Positions 43,913-53,646 are shown, numbered from the stretch's first letter. The stretch: 64,000 nt of DNA from Mycobacterium simulans (GCF_900232995.1 NZ_OCVX01000003.1:417186-481185); one strand, 5' to 3'. Notes: a model not told the origin generated them from the sequence alone. Program-made: numbers and translations.

Positions 43913-45127
43913 ATGCGATCAGTTGACGAGCATCAGCGTGTCGTAGCCGCGATGATCCGGGCCCGCGCCGCGGTTCCGGTTCCGCTCACCGACGCCCAAG
44001 GCCTGGCGCTGGCCGGCGACGTGATCGCACCGCTGTCGCTGCCGGTGTTCGACAACTCCGCGATGGACGGATACGCGGTGCGCGCCGAAGACACCTCGGG
44101 CGCAACGCCGGAACATCCGGTGGTGTTGCCGGTCGCCGAAGACATTCCAGCGGGCCGCACCGACCCGGTGACCCTGCAACCGGCAACGGCGCACCGGATT
44201 ATGACCGGAGCCCCCGTGCCGGCAGGGGCGACGACGATTGTGCCGGTCGAGGCCACCGATGGTGGCGTGGAATCGGTGCAGATCCGGCAGCAAGCCCTAC
44301 CTGGCAAACACATCCGGCGCGCCGGCGAAGACGTCGCCGCCGGCACCACCGTGCTGCGCAAGGGCCAGGTTGTGACACCGGCGGCGCTCGGCCTGGTCGC
44401 GGCGCTGGGACTGGCCGAACTGACGGTGATCCCACGGCAGCGCGTGCTGGTGATCTCCACCGGTTCGGAGCTGGTGTCGCCGGGCGTCCCGCTGCAGCCT
44501 GGACAAATCTATGAGTCCAACGCGGTCATGCTGGCCGGCGCGGTCCGCGAAGCCGGCGCCGACGTTGTCGCCACCCCGACCGCCGGCGACGACGTCGACC
44601 AGTTCACCGCCGCCCTGCACCGCTACGCCGCGGAGGCCGATCTGATCATCACCACGGGTGGTGTTAGCGCCGGTGCCTACGAGGTGGTCAAAGATGCCTT
44701 CGGCCGCCAAGGCATGCAAGGGGACGAGGGCGTCCAATTCGTCAAGGTGGCGATGCAGCCGGGGATGCCCCAGGGTGTCGGACGCGTGGCAAATACACCG
44801 ATCGTCACGCTGCCCGGCAATCCGGTCAGCGCGCTGGTGTCCTTCGAGGTGTTCCTCCGTCCCGCGCTGCGCACGGCCATGGGCCTGCCGGATCCGCATC
44901 GACCGCAGCGGACCGCCGTGCTCACGGACACGGTGACGTCGCCGCGCGGCAAGCGACAGTTCCGACGTGCGGTGCTCGATGTCGCCGCGGGCGAAGTCAC
45001 CAGCTACGGCCCACCCGCGTCACACCATCTGCGCTGGTTGGCCTCGGCCAACGGCCTGCTGGACATCCCTGAGGATGTCGAGCAGGTGTCCGCGGGAACC
45101 CGGGTGCAGGTCTGGGATCTGACCTAG
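43913..45127 (+). CDS. moeA2: molybdopterin molybdenumtransferase MoeA2
   Basis: Inserts molybdate into adenylated molybdopterin in molybdenum cofactor synthesis. The family signature LPVFDNSAMDGYAVRAEDT is near residue 40, followed by HRIMTGAPVPAGATTIVPVE and GKHIRRAGEDVAAGT. The MoaB/Mog-like domain has STGSELVSPG...YESNAVML and IITTGGVSAGAYEVVKDAF, then LPGNPVSALVSFEVFLRP. ATG at 43913 (MRSVDEHQRVV) has GGAG 7 nt upstream and gives 404 residues (405 in M. tuberculosis); ATG at 43910 is adjacent. It is coupled to the SDR gene, and its stop shares CTAG with the convergent transporter gene. Confidence 0.92.
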   Translation: MRSVDEHQRVVAAMIRARAAVPVPLTDAQGLALAGDVIAPLSLPVFDNSAMDGYAVRAEDTSGATPEHPVVLPVAEDIPAGRTDPVTLQPATAHRIMTGAPVPAGATTIVPVEATDGGVESVQIRQQALPGKHIRRAGEDVAAGTTVLRKGQVVTPAALGLVAALGLAELTVIPRQRVLVISTGSELVSPGVPLQPGQIYESNAVMLAGAVREAGADVVATPTAGDDVDQFTAALHRYAAEADLIITTGGVSAGAYEVVKDAFGRQGMQGDEGVQFVKVAMQPGMPQGVGRVANTPIVTLPGNPVSALVSFEVFLRPALRTAMGLPDPHRPQRTAVLTDTVTSPRGKRQFRRAVLDVAAGEVTSYGPPASHHLRWLASANGLLDIPEDVEQVSAGTRVQVWDLT

Positions 45128-46323
45128 TCAGTGGGTACGGCCGGCTCCCGGTGAAATCGGTCGACTGCGTCGAACGCGCTGGTGCAATAGACCGCAATCC
45201 CGGCGACCGACATCATCACCGGGAGGGTGATCAGCGCCGCCTGTAACCCGACCAACGCGGCAAGGTGTCCGATGAGCGGTGGCCCCATCACATAGCCGAG
45301 CCAGCCGGTTGCGGCCACGATAGCGATCGCCGATCCTCCGGTAGCAGTCGCTGAGTAGGCGGCGCTGAAAGCGGTTGGCACCAGCAGCGCCACGCCGGCG
45401 CCAAGCATGGCGAATCCCACCACACTCAGCACCGGATTGGCGCTCACCAGCGCCACCCCCATTCCCACGGCGGCCAGCAGCGCCAACACCGGGAGCAACC
45501 GGCGGCTGGGGATGCATGACTGGAGCCGTACCCCGCCGAATCGGGTGATCACCATCGTCAGCGTGTATGCCGCATAGCCCAGCGCGGCTGCACCCTGGCC
45601 GTGGCCGACGACGTTATGTAGGTATGTGGCCGACCAGTCGGCCGCGGCGCCCTCGCACAGCAACGAGGCGAACGACACCGCCCCAAGAATGGCCACCGCG
45701 GTCGTCATCCAGGCGCGCTTCGGCGCATCCTCGCGAGTGAGCTCGGTGTGATGGTCGGGAATCAGACGTCGGTTCAGCGCCCCCACCACGACCAGGACGA
45801 CTACCCCCATGACGGCCAATTGCGCGGTCAGGCCGACGTCGGCGCTGACGGCAGCCCCGCCGATCAGAGCGCCCAGGAACGCGCCCGCGCTCCAGATGCC
45901 GTGAAACCGCGCCATGATGGCGGTTCCGATGAGCCGCTCGACCGCCGCGGCCTGGGTGTTCATCGCCACGTCCAACCCGCCCTGGAACATTCCCCACAGT
46001 GCCAACGCGGCGAACAGCCACGGTCCGGAGATCGCTAGCCCGATCGTCATTCCCGCCAGGGAGTAGCCCGCGACCGCTATCGGTACCAACCGATGGCTAC
46101 CCCACCGGGGCAGCGCACAGTGGCTGAGGACCATGGCCACCACCGAACCCAGCGGTGCTCCAAACAACGACGATCCCAACTCGGCGTTGGACAGATCCAG
46201 CTTGGCCTGCACCGCGGGAATGTGGGCAGCCCAGGACGAGAACATCACCGCGTGGGCGACAAAGGCCGCAGTGACACCGACCTTCGCATTGCGTAGCTGT
46301 CGTGTCGAAATCCATTCAGTCAT
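45124..46323 (-). CDS. major facilitator superfamily transporter
   Basis: A 399-residue MFS protein with about 12 helices. Conserved segments include an N-terminal FVAHAVMFSSWAAHIPAVQAKLDLSNAELGSSLFGAPLGSVVAM and, in the third to fifth helices, ALWGMFQGGLDVAMNTQAAAVERL and MARFHGIWSAGAFLGALIGGA. These are typical of the FucP/YbjJ-like MFS branch that may carry sugars or small metabolites. Substrate unknown. The ATG at 46323 follows GGGGTCGG. In M. tuberculosis moeA2 is followed directly by psd, so this gene is an insertion relative to it. Confidence 0.85.
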   Translation of the reverse strand: MTEWISTRQLRNAKVGVTAAFVAHAVMFSSWAAHIPAVQAKLDLSNAELGSSLFGAPLGSVVAMVLSHCALPRWGSHRLVPIAVAGYSLAGMTIGLAISGPWLFAALALWGMFQGGLDVAMNTQAAAVERLIGTAIMARFHGIWSAGAFLGALIGGAAVSADVGLTAQLAVMGVVVLVVVGALNRRLIPDHHTELTREDAPKRAWMTTAVAILGAVSFASLLCEGAAADWSATYLHNVVGHGQGAAALGYAAYTLTMVITRFGGVRLQSCIPSRRLLPVLALLAAVGMGVALVSANPVLSVVGFAMLGAGVALLVPTAFSAAYSATATGGSAIAIVAATGWLGYVMGPPLIGHLAALVGLQAALITLPVMMSVAGIAVYCTSAFDAVDRFHREPAVPTD

Positions 46324-46421
46324 AGTCGGATTCCGACCCCTGCGACTGGTTCGACGTCAGCATGCCTGCCGATTACACCATCCCCGGATCGACTTGGCCC
46401 CGCCGGACACGGCTCCTTCCG

Positions 46422-46427
46422 TAAGAT
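46422..46427 (+). promoter_or_regulatory. -10 element of the psd-pssA operon (leaderless)
   Basis: TAAGAT ends 6 nt before the GTG at 46434, with no ribosome site. Confidence 0.5.
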
Positions 46428-46433
46428 GACCGC

Positions 46434-47141
46434 GTGGCACGACGCCCCCGCGCCCATCCCCTCAGGGAGGGCCCCGCACATCTGCTCGAGTTGGTGCGGT
46501 CAACCATTCCGCCGATTCACCCGGCCGGGCGGCCATTCATCTCCGTCGGCCTGGCTGTTGCCGCGGCGGGATACCGCCACCGGTGGGTGCGCCGCTCCGG
46601 TCTGCTGGCGGCGGGTGCGTGCGCGGGATTTTTCCGTCACCCCACGCGAGTGCCACCCACCCGTCCCGGTGCCATAGTCGCGCCGGCCGATGGTGTGATC
46701 TGCGTGATCGACTCCGCGGCCCCGCCCGCCGAACTCAGCATGGGTGAGGCTCCCCTGCCCCGGGTGAGCATCTTCCTGTCGGTATTCGACGTCCACGTGC
46801 AGCGGGCACCGGTGAGCGGCGAGGTGATCGCCGTGCAGCACCGGCCCGGCCGCTTCGGGTCGGCCGATCTGGCCGCGGCGAGTACCGACAACGAGCGCAG
46901 CAGCCTGCGAATCCGCACGCCCAGCGGCGCTGAGGTCGTCGCCGTGCAGATCGCCGGGCTGGTGGCGCGGCGCATCGTTTGCGACGCACACGTGGGCGAC
47001 AAGCTGTCGATCGGCGACACCTACGGCATGATCCGGTTCGGCTCCCGCCTGGACACCTACCTGCCGCCGGGCGTCGAACCGATCGTCAAGGTCGGGCAGC
47101 GCGCGATCGGCGGCGAGACTGTGCTGGCTGACCTGCCATGA
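46434..47141 (+). CDS. psd: phosphatidylserine decarboxylase
   Basis: Pyruvoyl enzyme that converts phosphatidylserine to phosphatidylethanolamine. At 235 residues it is the short archaeal/mycobacterial type (231 in M. tuberculosis). An N-terminal hydrophobic stretch precedes [49 protein letters not shown], with the typical DVHVNR-like segment. The self-cleavage site is in [12 protein letters not shown], cutting at Gly-Ser so that Ser gives the pyruvoyl group. The GTG start looks leaderless. Its stop overlaps pssA (ATGA). Confidence 0.93.
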   Translation: MARRPRAHPLREGPAHLLELVRSTIPPIHPAGRPFISVGLAVAAAGYRHRWVRRSGLLAAGACAGFFRHPTRVPPTRPGAIVAPADGVICVIDSAAPPAELSMGEAPLPRVSIFLSVFDVHVQRAPVSGEVIAVQHRPGRFGSADLAAASTDNERSSLRIRTPSGAEVVAVQIAGLVARRIVCDAHVGDKLSIGDTYGMIRFGSRLDTYLPPGVEPIVKVGQRAIGGETVLADLP

Positions 47142-47998
47142 ACACCAAGCCGCGGGGCAGGCGAACCGTCAACCTGCAGATCCTTCCCAGTGCGATGACC
47201 GTGCTGTCCATCTGCGCGGGACTGACCTCGATCAAGTTTGCCCTCGAACACCAGCCGATACCCGCGATGGCGTTGATCGCCGCGGCCGCCATCCTCGACG
47301 GGCTCGACGGGCGGGTGGCTCGCATCCTGGACGCCCAGTCCCAGATGGGCGCCGAAATCGACTCGCTGGCCGACGCGGTGAACTTTGGGGTGACACCCGC
47401 GCTGGTGCTCTACGTAACGATGTTGTCGAAGTGGCCGGTCGGCTGGATGGTGGTGCTGCTCTACGCGGTGTGCGTCATATTGCGGCTGGCGCGCTACAAC
47501 GCCCAACAGGACGACTTGACCCAGCCCGCCTACGCGAAGGAGTTCTTCGTCGGAATGCCCGCACCGGCGGGAGCGGTCTCGATGATCGGTCTTATCGGCC
47601 TCAAACTGCAGTTCGGCGAAGGCTGGTGGACCTCGGTGGGATTCCTGGCCTTCTGGATCGCGGGGACCTCGCTGCTGATGGTCAGCACCATCCCGATGAA
47701 GAAGATCCACACCGTTTCGGTGCCGCCGAACCTGGCGGTCGTGTTGCTGGCCGTGCTGGCTATCGCCGCCGCGGCCGCGGTACTGGCCCCCTACCTCTTG
47801 ATCTGGGCGATCATCATCACCTACGTGTGCCACATTCCGTTCGCGGTGCGTAGCGAGCGCTGGCTGGCCAAACACCCCGAGGTGTGGGAAGACAAACCCA
47901 AGCAACGACGAGCCGCACGACGCGCGATCCGCCGGGCACAGCCGCAGCGCCGGTCGATGGCGCGGCTGGGATTGCGCAAGCCGGGCGGGCGGCTGTGA
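47138..47998 (+). CDS. pssA: CDP-diacylglycerol-serine O-phosphatidyltransferase
   Basis: Integral membrane enzyme that makes phosphatidylserine from CDP-diacylglycerol and serine, feeding Psd. The CDP-alcohol phosphatidyltransferase motif D-G-x2-A-R-x8-G-x3-D-x3-D is present as [27 protein letters not shown] (about residues 54-80). Several membrane helices follow ([27 protein letters not shown]), and the C-terminal 60 residues are strongly basic ([21 protein letters not shown]). At 286 residues it has the length of the M. tuberculosis enzyme. The stop is 1 nt before the TTG start of the AAA ATPase gene. Confidence 0.93.
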   Translation: MNTKPRGRRTVNLQILPSAMTVLSICAGLTSIKFALEHQPIPAMALIAAAAILDGLDGRVARILDAQSQMGAEIDSLADAVNFGVTPALVLYVTMLSKWPVGWMVVLLYAVCVILRLARYNAQQDDLTQPAYAKEFFVGMPAPAGAVSMIGLIGLKLQFGEGWWTSVGFLAFWIAGTSLLMVSTIPMKKIHTVSVPPNLAVVLLAVLAIAAAAAVLAPYLLIWAIIITYVCHIPFAVRSERWLAKHPEVWEDKPKQRRAARRAIRRAQPQRRSMARLGLRKPGGRL

Positions 47999-47999
47999 C

Positions 48000-50159
48000 T
48001 TGTCCCAACAGCTCACTCTCACCGCGCGGCTGAACACCTCGGCCGTCGACTCACGTCGGGGCGTCATCCGACTGCACCCCAGCGCCATTGCCGCCCTTGG
48101 CATCCGGGAGTGGGACGCGGTATCGCTGACCGGCTCCCGGACGACTGCGGCGGTGGCGGGATTGGCAGGCCAGGGCATCCCGGGGGGCACCGGGTTGCTG
48201 GGCGACGGGACGCTGGCCAACGCGGGCCTGCGGGGGGACACCGCGGTGATAGTCAGCGCGGTCACGGTGTACGGCGCGCGATCGGTGACGCTGAGCGGCT
48301 CGAAGTTGGCCACCCAGTCGCTGTCACCGGTCACCCTGCGGCAGGCCTTGCTCGGCAAGGTGATGACTGTCGGCGACGCGGTGTCGCTGCTGCCCCGCGA
48401 TCTGGGGCCAGGCACATCCACCTCATCGGCCAGCCGCGCGTTGGCCTCGGCGGTTGGGATCAGCTGGACATCGGAGCTGTTGACCGTTACCGGGGTCGAT
48501 CCCGAGGGGCCGGTCAGTGTGCAACCGAACTCGCTGGTGACATGGGGCACCGGTGTCGCGTCCAGCGCCCCGACACCCGTCAGCGTCGCAAGTCCGGAGA
48601 TCCAGGTCGAGGAACTCAAGGGCGCCCAGCCGCAGGCCGCCAAGCTCACCGAATGGCTCAAGCTCGCCCTCGACGAGCCGCACCTGCTGAAAAGCCTGGG
48701 CGCAGACAGCAACCTGGGCGTGCTGGTGTCGGGTCCGGCCGGCGTGGGCAAAGTGACGCTGGTGCGCGCGGTGTGCGCCGGTCGCAGGCTGGTGCAGCTG
48801 GACGGCCCCGAGGTTGGCGCGCTGGTCGCCGACGACCGGCTCAAAGCCGTGGCCGCTGCCGTTGAGGCGGTGCGCGGGTCAGGCCGCGACCGCGGCGGAG
48901 TGCTGCTGATCACCGACGTCGACGCGTTGCTGCCGGCCACCCCGGAGCCGGTGGCCGCGCTGATCCTGGGTGAGCTGCGCACCGCGGTGGCCACCGACGG
49001 CGTGGCATTGATCGCCACCTCCGCACGACCGGACCAGCTGGATGCCCGGCTGCGCGCACCCGACCTGTGCGACCGCGAGTTGGGCTTGCCGCTGCCCGAC
49101 GCCGCCACTCGCAAGGCGCTGCTGGAGGCGCTACTCAAGCCGGTGCCCACCGGCGATCTCGATCTCGATGAGATTGCCAGTCGCACACCGGGTTTCGTCG
49201 TTGCCGACCTGGCTGCGCTGCTGCGGGAAGCGGCGCTGCGGGCCGCCTCGCGGGCCAGCGCCGATGGCCAACCACCGAAGCTGAGTCAAGACGATTTGAT
49301 CGGCGCGCTAACGGTTATCCGGCCGTTGTCGCGGTCGGCCGGCGAAGAGATATCCGTAGGAAACGTCACGCTCGACGACGTCGGCGACATGGCCGACGCC
49401 AAACAGGCGCTCACCGAAGCCGTGCTGTGGCCGCTGCAGCACCCGGACACGTTCTCTCGGTTGGGCGTCGACCCGCCGCGCGGGGTGTTGCTGTACGGCC
49501 CACCGGGCTGCGGGAAGACCTTCGTGGTCCGCGCGCTGGCCAGCACCGGGCAGCTGAGCGTGCACGCGGTCAAAGGCTCTGAGCTGCTGGACAAGTGGGT
49601 GGGCTCCTCGGAGAAGGCGGTCCGTGAGTTATTCCGACGTGCCCGAGATTCCGCGCCATCGTTGCTGTTTCTCGACGAGGTGGATGCGCTGGCGCCACGG
49701 CGCGGCCAGAGCTTCGACTCGGGCGTGACTGACCGGGTGGTGGCCGCGCTGCTGACAGAGCTCGACGGCATCGACCCGCTGCGCGATGTTGTCGTGCTGG
49801 GCGCGACCAACCGGCCCGATCTCATCGACCCGGCACTGCTGCGCCCCGGCCGGTTGGAACGGCTGGTGTTCGTCGAGCCGCCCGACGCCGAGGCCCGACG
49901 CGAAATCCTGCGCACCGCAGGCAAATCCATTCCGTTGAGTGACGATGTCGACCTCGATGACGTGGCGGCCGGACTCGACGGCTACAGCGCCGCCGACTGT
50001 GTGGCGCTGCTCCGCGAGGCCGCGCTGACGGCGATGCGCCGTTCCATCGACGCCGCCGACGTCACCGCGGGCGATCTGGCGGCCGCCCGCGAAAGGGTGC
50101 GTCCCTCGCTGGATCCGCTGCAGGTGGATGCGTTACGCGCCTTCGCGCAAGCCTTTTAG
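48000..50159 (+). CDS. tandem AAA+ ATPase, Cdc48/p97-like (Rv0435c-like)
   Basis: A 719-residue double AAA+ protein with a Cdc48-type N-terminal double-psi barrel (SQQLTLTARLNTSAVDSRRGVIRLHPSAIAALGIREWDAVSLTG). The first ATPase domain has Walker A SGPAGVGKVTL (about residue 242; Thr/Ser loss of the usual GKT/S in the motif, here GKV) and a weak Walker B LLITDVDALL. The second has canonical YGPPGCGKTF (about 498), Walker B LLFLDEVDAL and an Arg finger region RPGRLERLVF. So the first domain may bind but not hydrolyse ATP. Mycobacterial homologues act as unfoldases of unknown substrate. Start is probably TTG 48000, since the conserved text begins there. Confidence 0.88.
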   Translation: MSQQLTLTARLNTSAVDSRRGVIRLHPSAIAALGIREWDAVSLTGSRTTAAVAGLAGQGIPGGTGLLGDGTLANAGLRGDTAVIVSAVTVYGARSVTLSGSKLATQSLSPVTLRQALLGKVMTVGDAVSLLPRDLGPGTSTSSASRALASAVGISWTSELLTVTGVDPEGPVSVQPNSLVTWGTGVASSAPTPVSVASPEIQVEELKGAQPQAAKLTEWLKLALDEPHLLKSLGADSNLGVLVSGPAGVGKVTLVRAVCAGRRLVQLDGPEVGALVADDRLKAVAAAVEAVRGSGRDRGGVLLITDVDALLPATPEPVAALILGELRTAVATDGVALIATSARPDQLDARLRAPDLCDRELGLPLPDAATRKALLEALLKPVPTGDLDLDEIASRTPGFVVADLAALLREAALRAASRASADGQPPKLSQDDLIGALTVIRPLSRSAGEEISVGNVTLDDVGDMADAKQALTEAVLWPLQHPDTFSRLGVDPPRGVLLYGPPGCGKTFVVRALASTGQLSVHAVKGSELLDKWVGSSEKAVRELFRRARDSAPSLLFLDEVDALAPRRGQSFDSGVTDRVVAALLTELDGIDPLRDVVVLGATNRPDLIDPALLRPGRLERLVFVEPPDAEARREILRTAGKSIPLSDDVDLDDVAAGLDGYSAADCVALLREAALTAMRRSIDAADVTAGDLAAARERVRPSLDPLQVDALRAFAQAF

Positions 50160-50740
50160 TGGCTCTGCAACAGTGCCAGGGCCGCCGCCGCGACATCGGA
50201 CTCCAGCCAGTCGGGCAGGGGATCGTCGTAGGCATGGCGCCGCACCACGGCATACGGCAGGTCGACAACGGCCCTGCTTACGGCGTCGACGGCACGGGGA
50301 TCGCCAGTGTCGTACAGCTGTGCGGCCAGCTCGCGCACCCGCTCGATGAGCGGGGCGTTCATGGCGGCGAGGGTCTTGCGGAACTCCGCGTCGGGTTGGC
50401 CGTCGACTAGATCGCTCGGGCGGACGGCCAACAGCAGCCGGGCGTCATCGGGGACCTCACGCGCGAAGGTGATAGCCGCCACTGCCATCGCGGTGGCGGT
50501 ATCTACGGCGGAATCGCCTGTTGCGGCAAGTGCGCGCGATTGGAATCGCTGCAGTGCACGAAGCCAGGCAGCGCTTACCACACCATCTCGATTGCCGAAC
50601 CGGTGATACAGCGTGCCGGCGGGTGCGCCACTGGCCTTGGCTATCGCCGCAACGCTGGCCGCGCGCGGTCCGTGCGAAAGCACCAGGGCACGCGTTGCGT
50701 CCAGGATCACATCGGTCTCATGCTTACGCGGAGGCGCCAC
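50156..50740 (-). CDS. TetR-family regulator divergent from the 50762 gene
   Basis: A 194-residue TetR protein. The helix-turn-helix is VILDATRALVLSHGPRAASVAAIAKASGAPAGTLYHRFGNRDGVVSAAWLRALQRF (about residues 11-66); the rest is a helical ligand domain. GTG start. It faces the small 50762 gene across 21 bp and so very probably controls it. Its stop shares TTAG with the AAA ATPase gene. Not at this place in M. tuberculosis, as far as I recall. Confidence 0.85.
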   Translation of the reverse strand: MAPPRKHETDVILDATRALVLSHGPRAASVAAIAKASGAPAGTLYHRFGNRDGVVSAAWLRALQRFQSRALAATGDSAVDTATAMAVAAITFAREVPDDARLLLAVRPSDLVDGQPDAEFRKTLAAMNAPLIERVRELAAQLYDTGDPRAVDAVSRAVVDLPYAVVRRHAYDDPLPDWLESDVAAAALALLQSH

Positions 50741-50761
50741 GATCTAGTATGGTCCTTCTAT

Positions 50762-51238
50762 ATGGAACGATTATCCTATATCGACGAGCATGCTATCTCG
50801 GTCCGCGCATCTGCAGAGGAAGCCTGGTCGGCCGTGCTGCGTAAAATTTGTCGCGATCCCAGCGACCCGACTTTAGCTCCCAAGGTTCCGCTCGGCTTCC
50901 GACTCGAGGAAGCGAAACCCCCGCAACGGCTTTCGCTGAAGGGCCGGCATCTGTTCGCCAGCTACCGACTGGTGTTCGAGTTGGAGTCCGAGCGCGACGG
51001 TATCCAGGTGCGTGCGCTGACTTTTGCGGCCTTTCCAGGGCTTCGCGGCAGGGTTTACCGTGCGCTGGTCATCGGCAGCGGCGGACATCGAATCGTGGTG
51101 CGCCGCATGCTGAAATGCATCGCCGACGCGGCACGCTACTCGGACAGCTGGAACTCCACGATGGCGGCGACGGAATCGACGGCCTCGCTCAGCGCGGCGA
51201 ACCGAGCCGCGGCCGACGGCGCCGCCAGCACCGAGTAG
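50762..51238 (+). CDS. small protein of SRPBCC-like appearance, C-terminus overlapping the next gene
   Basis: A 158-residue protein from ATG 50762. It opens MERLSYIDEHAISVRASAEEAWSAVLRKI, the start pattern of START/SRPBCC ligand-binding proteins, and has alternating beta-strand-like text (LSLKGRHLFASYRLVFELESERDGIQVRALTFAAF) and a helix at the end (RVYRALVIGSGGHRIVVRRMLKCIADAARY). The last 34 residues lie antisense within the Lon-domain gene and look like non-conserved read-through, so the ancestral stop may have been lost. Start is 11 nt after TAGTAT or 8 nt after TATGGT, possibly near-leaderless. Probably a lipid or small-molecule binding protein under TetR control. Confidence 0.65.
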   Translation: MERLSYIDEHAISVRASAEEAWSAVLRKICRDPSDPTLAPKVPLGFRLEEAKPPQRLSLKGRHLFASYRLVFELESERDGIQVRALTFAAFPGLRGRVYRALVIGSGGHRIVVRRMLKCIADAARYSDSWNSTMAATESTASLSAANRAAADGAASTE

Positions 51239-51777
51239 CGATCGGCCGTGCCGATCGGGACGTGAGACGCTAACGCATAGAGCCGTTGTCCGGGATCGCC
51301 TTCGCGGGGGCCCAGCAACTCATCACGGTCGGGCATGTCGGCGCCGCGGGCGGCCACGATCCGTTCGAATAGCGCTAGCACCCGGTCCTCGATCTCCAGC
51401 AACTGGTCTTCGGTCACCGGATCTCCCGGCTCGTCCGGCCAGATCTGCACGGTCGCCCGCGGATAGGGATCGTCGGGCAGCCAATCGCGCACCCGGAGCC
51501 GCTCGCCCGTCCGGCAGCGCAGCACGTAATGGCCGGCACCCTGATCGACGCATTCGTCGATCCGCGCCAAAGTACCTACGTTACAACGCGATTCACCGCC
51601 ACCAACCTCGCTGCCACGGGAGATGAGAACGGTCCCGAACGGATCGCCGGTGTCGACACAGTGGCGCACCAGCACGCTATAACGGGGCTCGAAGATGCGC
51701 AGCGGGAGATCCTGGTTGGGCAGCAGCGCCGACTCGAGCGGAAACATAGCCAACTCGACCGGTGCAGAATCCGCCAT
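51136..51777 (-). CDS. Lon N-terminal (substrate-binding) domain protein (Rv0434-like)
   Basis: A 213-residue stand-alone LON substrate-binding domain, homologue of Rv0434. The text LAMFPLESALLPNQDLPLRIFEPRYSVLVRHCVDTGDPFGTVLISRGSEVGGGESRCNVGTLARIDECVDQGAGHYVLRCRTGERLRV is the typical beta-rich N-domain, followed by helices. There is no AAA+ or protease domain. It may be a substrate adaptor or peptidase-like factor; no partner is seen here. ATG at 51777 has TAGGTT 6 nt upstream. The 3' end overlaps the convergent 50762 gene by 103 bp. Confidence 0.83.
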   Translation of the reverse strand: MADSAPVELAMFPLESALLPNQDLPLRIFEPRYSVLVRHCVDTGDPFGTVLISRGSEVGGGESRCNVGTLARIDECVDQGAGHYVLRCRTGERLRVRDWLPDDPYPRATVQIWPDEPGDPVTEDQLLEIEDRVLALFERIVAARGADMPDRDELLGPREGDPGQRLYALASHVPIGTADRYSVLAAPSAAARFAALSEAVDSVAAIVEFQLSE

Positions 51778-51783
51778 GAACTA

Positions 51784-51789
51784 AACCTA
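51784..51789 (-). promoter_or_regulatory. -10 element of the Lon-domain gene (leaderless)
   Basis: On the minus strand TAGGTT ends 6 nt before the ATG at 51777; no ribosome site. Confidence 0.45.
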
Positions 51790-51821
51790 AGAGGTTCCGG
51801 GATAGCCGTCGAGACCGGTGG

Positions 51822-52973
51822 CTAGATTTGGAGTTCGGCAACGAGCGCGTCGACAACCGCGCGCAGGTCTCCGTCGTGCTCCTCGGCCACCCGCCGCTGT
51901 CGCTGGTACGAGGCACCATAGCGGTAGATGTCGGAGACCGCGGCCAGTTCGTCGGCGCAGTGCAATGATTTCGCGACCGGCTCCAGCCGCGTCAGCACAT
52001 CGTCGAGATCCTCGGTAACCAGCCGCTCGTTACTGTCGGCGTCCAAGATGATCACCGCATCCAGGCCGTAGCGAGCGGCACGCCACTTGTTTTCCTGGAC
52101 ATGCCACGGCGGCATGGTCGGCAGGCTTTCGCCAGCGTCCAGTCGCCGATCGAGATCGACGATCAGGCAATGCGTCAGCGCCACCAGCGCGCCCAGCTCA
52201 CGCAGGTTGGACACCCCGTCGCAAATCCGTACCTCAAGGGTGCCCAGATGCGGTGACGGCCTTATGTCCCAACGGATTTCGTCCATGTGGTCGATAATCC
52301 CGGTCTTCTTCTGGTCGTAGACGAAGCCTTCGAACTCCGCCCAAGTCTGAAAGTGGAACGGCAGTCCAGCGGTGGGCAACTGCTGAAACATCATCGCCCG
52401 GTTGCTGGCGTACCCGGTGTCTTCGCCACCCCACCAGGGCGAGGACGCCGACAGCGCCAGCAGGTGCGGGTAGTAGTTGAGCAGCGACGTCAGGATCGGC
52501 ATCACCTTGTTGGCCGACGAGATCCCGACATGTACATGCACACCCCAGATCAGCATCTGGCGGCCCCACCACTGGGTGCGCTTGATCAGCTCGGCGTAGC
52601 GCGGCGCATCGGTGAGCTTCTGGGTGGACCACCGGGCGAACGGGTGCGTACCTGCGCAGAACAGCTCCATGCCGCGGTCCCGGACGATCTGGCGTGCGGG
52701 ACCCAGCGTGTCGCGTAGATCCTCCATCGCCTGCCCGGCACATTCGCAGATGCCGCTGACAATTTCCACGGTGTTGCGAAGCAATTCCTTGTGCACGCGC
52801 GGGTTTTCGCCGATCTCGGCAATGACCGCGGTGGCCTCGTTGCTCAGATCGCGGGTCTGCGCGTCGACGAGTGCGAATTCCCATTCGACGCCCACGGTCG
52901 GCCGCGGTGAGCGGGCGAAATCGATGCGGTTAGCCGCTCTAGTGGCCGGCGAGCTAGCCGGAACCGATGACAC
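51822..52973 (-). CDS. carboxylate-amine ligase, GCS2/YbdK family (Rv0433-like)
   Basis: ATP-dependent glutamate-cysteine ligase-type enzyme; most such proteins are annotated gamma-glutamylcysteine synthetase-like, but mycobacteria use mycothiol, so the true substrates are uncertain. The N-terminus [23 protein letters not shown] carries the GxEWE metal/ATP motif. Later come [17 protein letters not shown] and [29 protein letters not shown] at 52973 (383 residues, GGGTGG upstream) is the likely start; an ATG at 53000 lies further inside sodC. Either way it overlaps the sodC end. About 376 residues in M. tuberculosis. Confidence 0.85.
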   Translation of the reverse strand: MSSVPASSPATRAANRIDFARSPRPTVGVEWEFALVDAQTRDLSNEATAVIAEIGENPRVHKELLRNTVEIVSGICECAGQAMEDLRDTLGPARQIVRDRGMELFCAGTHPFARWSTQKLTDAPRYAELIKRTQWWGRQMLIWGVHVHVGISSANKVMPILTSLLNYYPHLLALSASSPWWGGEDTGYASNRAMMFQQLPTAGLPFHFQTWAEFEGFVYDQKKTGIIDHMDEIRWDIRPSPHLGTLEVRICDGVSNLRELGALVALTHCLIVDLDRRLDAGESLPTMPPWHVQENKWRAARYGLDAVIILDADSNERLVTEDLDDVLTRLEPVAKSLHCADELAAVSDIYRYGASYQRQRRVAEEHDGDLRAVVDALVAELQI

Positions 52974-53640
52974 CGCACGCCACCCGCTTGCCGGCGTCAC
53001 CGGTGGTCATCGTCGTCTCGTCGGGCCCCGGCGTCCCGTTGACCTGGGTATAGCGATCCGTCGGGATGTTGGCGAAATTGTCTGCGCCAGCATGAATGAT
53101 GATCGCGGTCTTTTCCCCGCTCACCAGATCGTCCATGGTGAAGGCATCCGTCGTGGTCACCAACATCGCCGAACCGTCCTTACGTACCTGCAGCGAAGTC
53201 AGGTCACCGCTGGAAATGTAATGTCCGCTATGTCCCGGCACCTGGAAGTGTCCACCGGCAGACAGGAAGTCGCCGGGCGCACCACCGGTTGGGGCAACCG
53301 AGTTTGCCTCGCACTTGCCCACTTTGTGGATGTGCACCCCGTGGAAACCGGGCGACAGCACGCCGACGCTGGTCGTCGCGATCGTGACAGTGGCATAGCC
53401 GTTGCTGAATTCGAACTTAGCGGTCGCGACCTGTGTGCCATCGGGTGTCCGCAGGATGGTGGTCAGGCTCTCCGCGGCGGGCGGAGCCCCCTCCTGATCG
53501 TGACCCGAGGTTCCCGACGGCGCAGGCGATCCGGTCCATACCGACGGGGTGGTGCCCGGGGTTGACGACCCATGTTGGGGCGATGAGCACGCGCTCAACA
53601 GGGCAACGCAAACGGCCAGAAACAAGGCGGGCTTAGGCAT
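52954..53640 (-). CDS. sodC: Cu,Zn-type superoxide dismutase lipoprotein SodC
   Basis: Exported lipoprotein that dismutates superoxide in the cell envelope. The signal peptide [18 protein letters not shown] has the lipobox LLSAC (Cys18). After a Ser/Pro/Thr-rich linker comes the SOD domain: [14 protein letters not shown] (copper His pair and disulfide Cys), [22 protein letters not shown], and [15 protein letters not shown] with the third copper His. M. tuberculosis SodC has copper but no zinc site; the residues here look the same. ATG at 53640 has TAGGCT 6 nt upstream. At 228 residues it is slightly shorter than the 240 of M. tuberculosis. Confidence 0.93.
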   Translation of the reverse strand: MPKPALFLAVCVALLSACSSPQHGSSTPGTTPSVWTGSPAPSGTSGHDQEGAPPAAESLTTILRTPDGTQVATAKFEFSNGYATVTIATTSVGVLSPGFHGVHIHKVGKCEANSVAPTGGAPGDFLSAGGHFQVPGHSGHYISSGDLTSLQVRKDGSAMLVTTTDAFTMDDLVSGEKTAIIIHAGADNFANIPTDRYTQVNGTPGPDETTMTTGDAGKRVACGVIGSG

Positions 53641-53646
53641 AGCGAG

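Noticed and set aside
47057..49186. 709-codon minus-strand frame opposite psd, pssA and the AAA ATPase
   Set aside because: Covers three conserved genes in antisense; Arg/Ser-rich nonsense composition.
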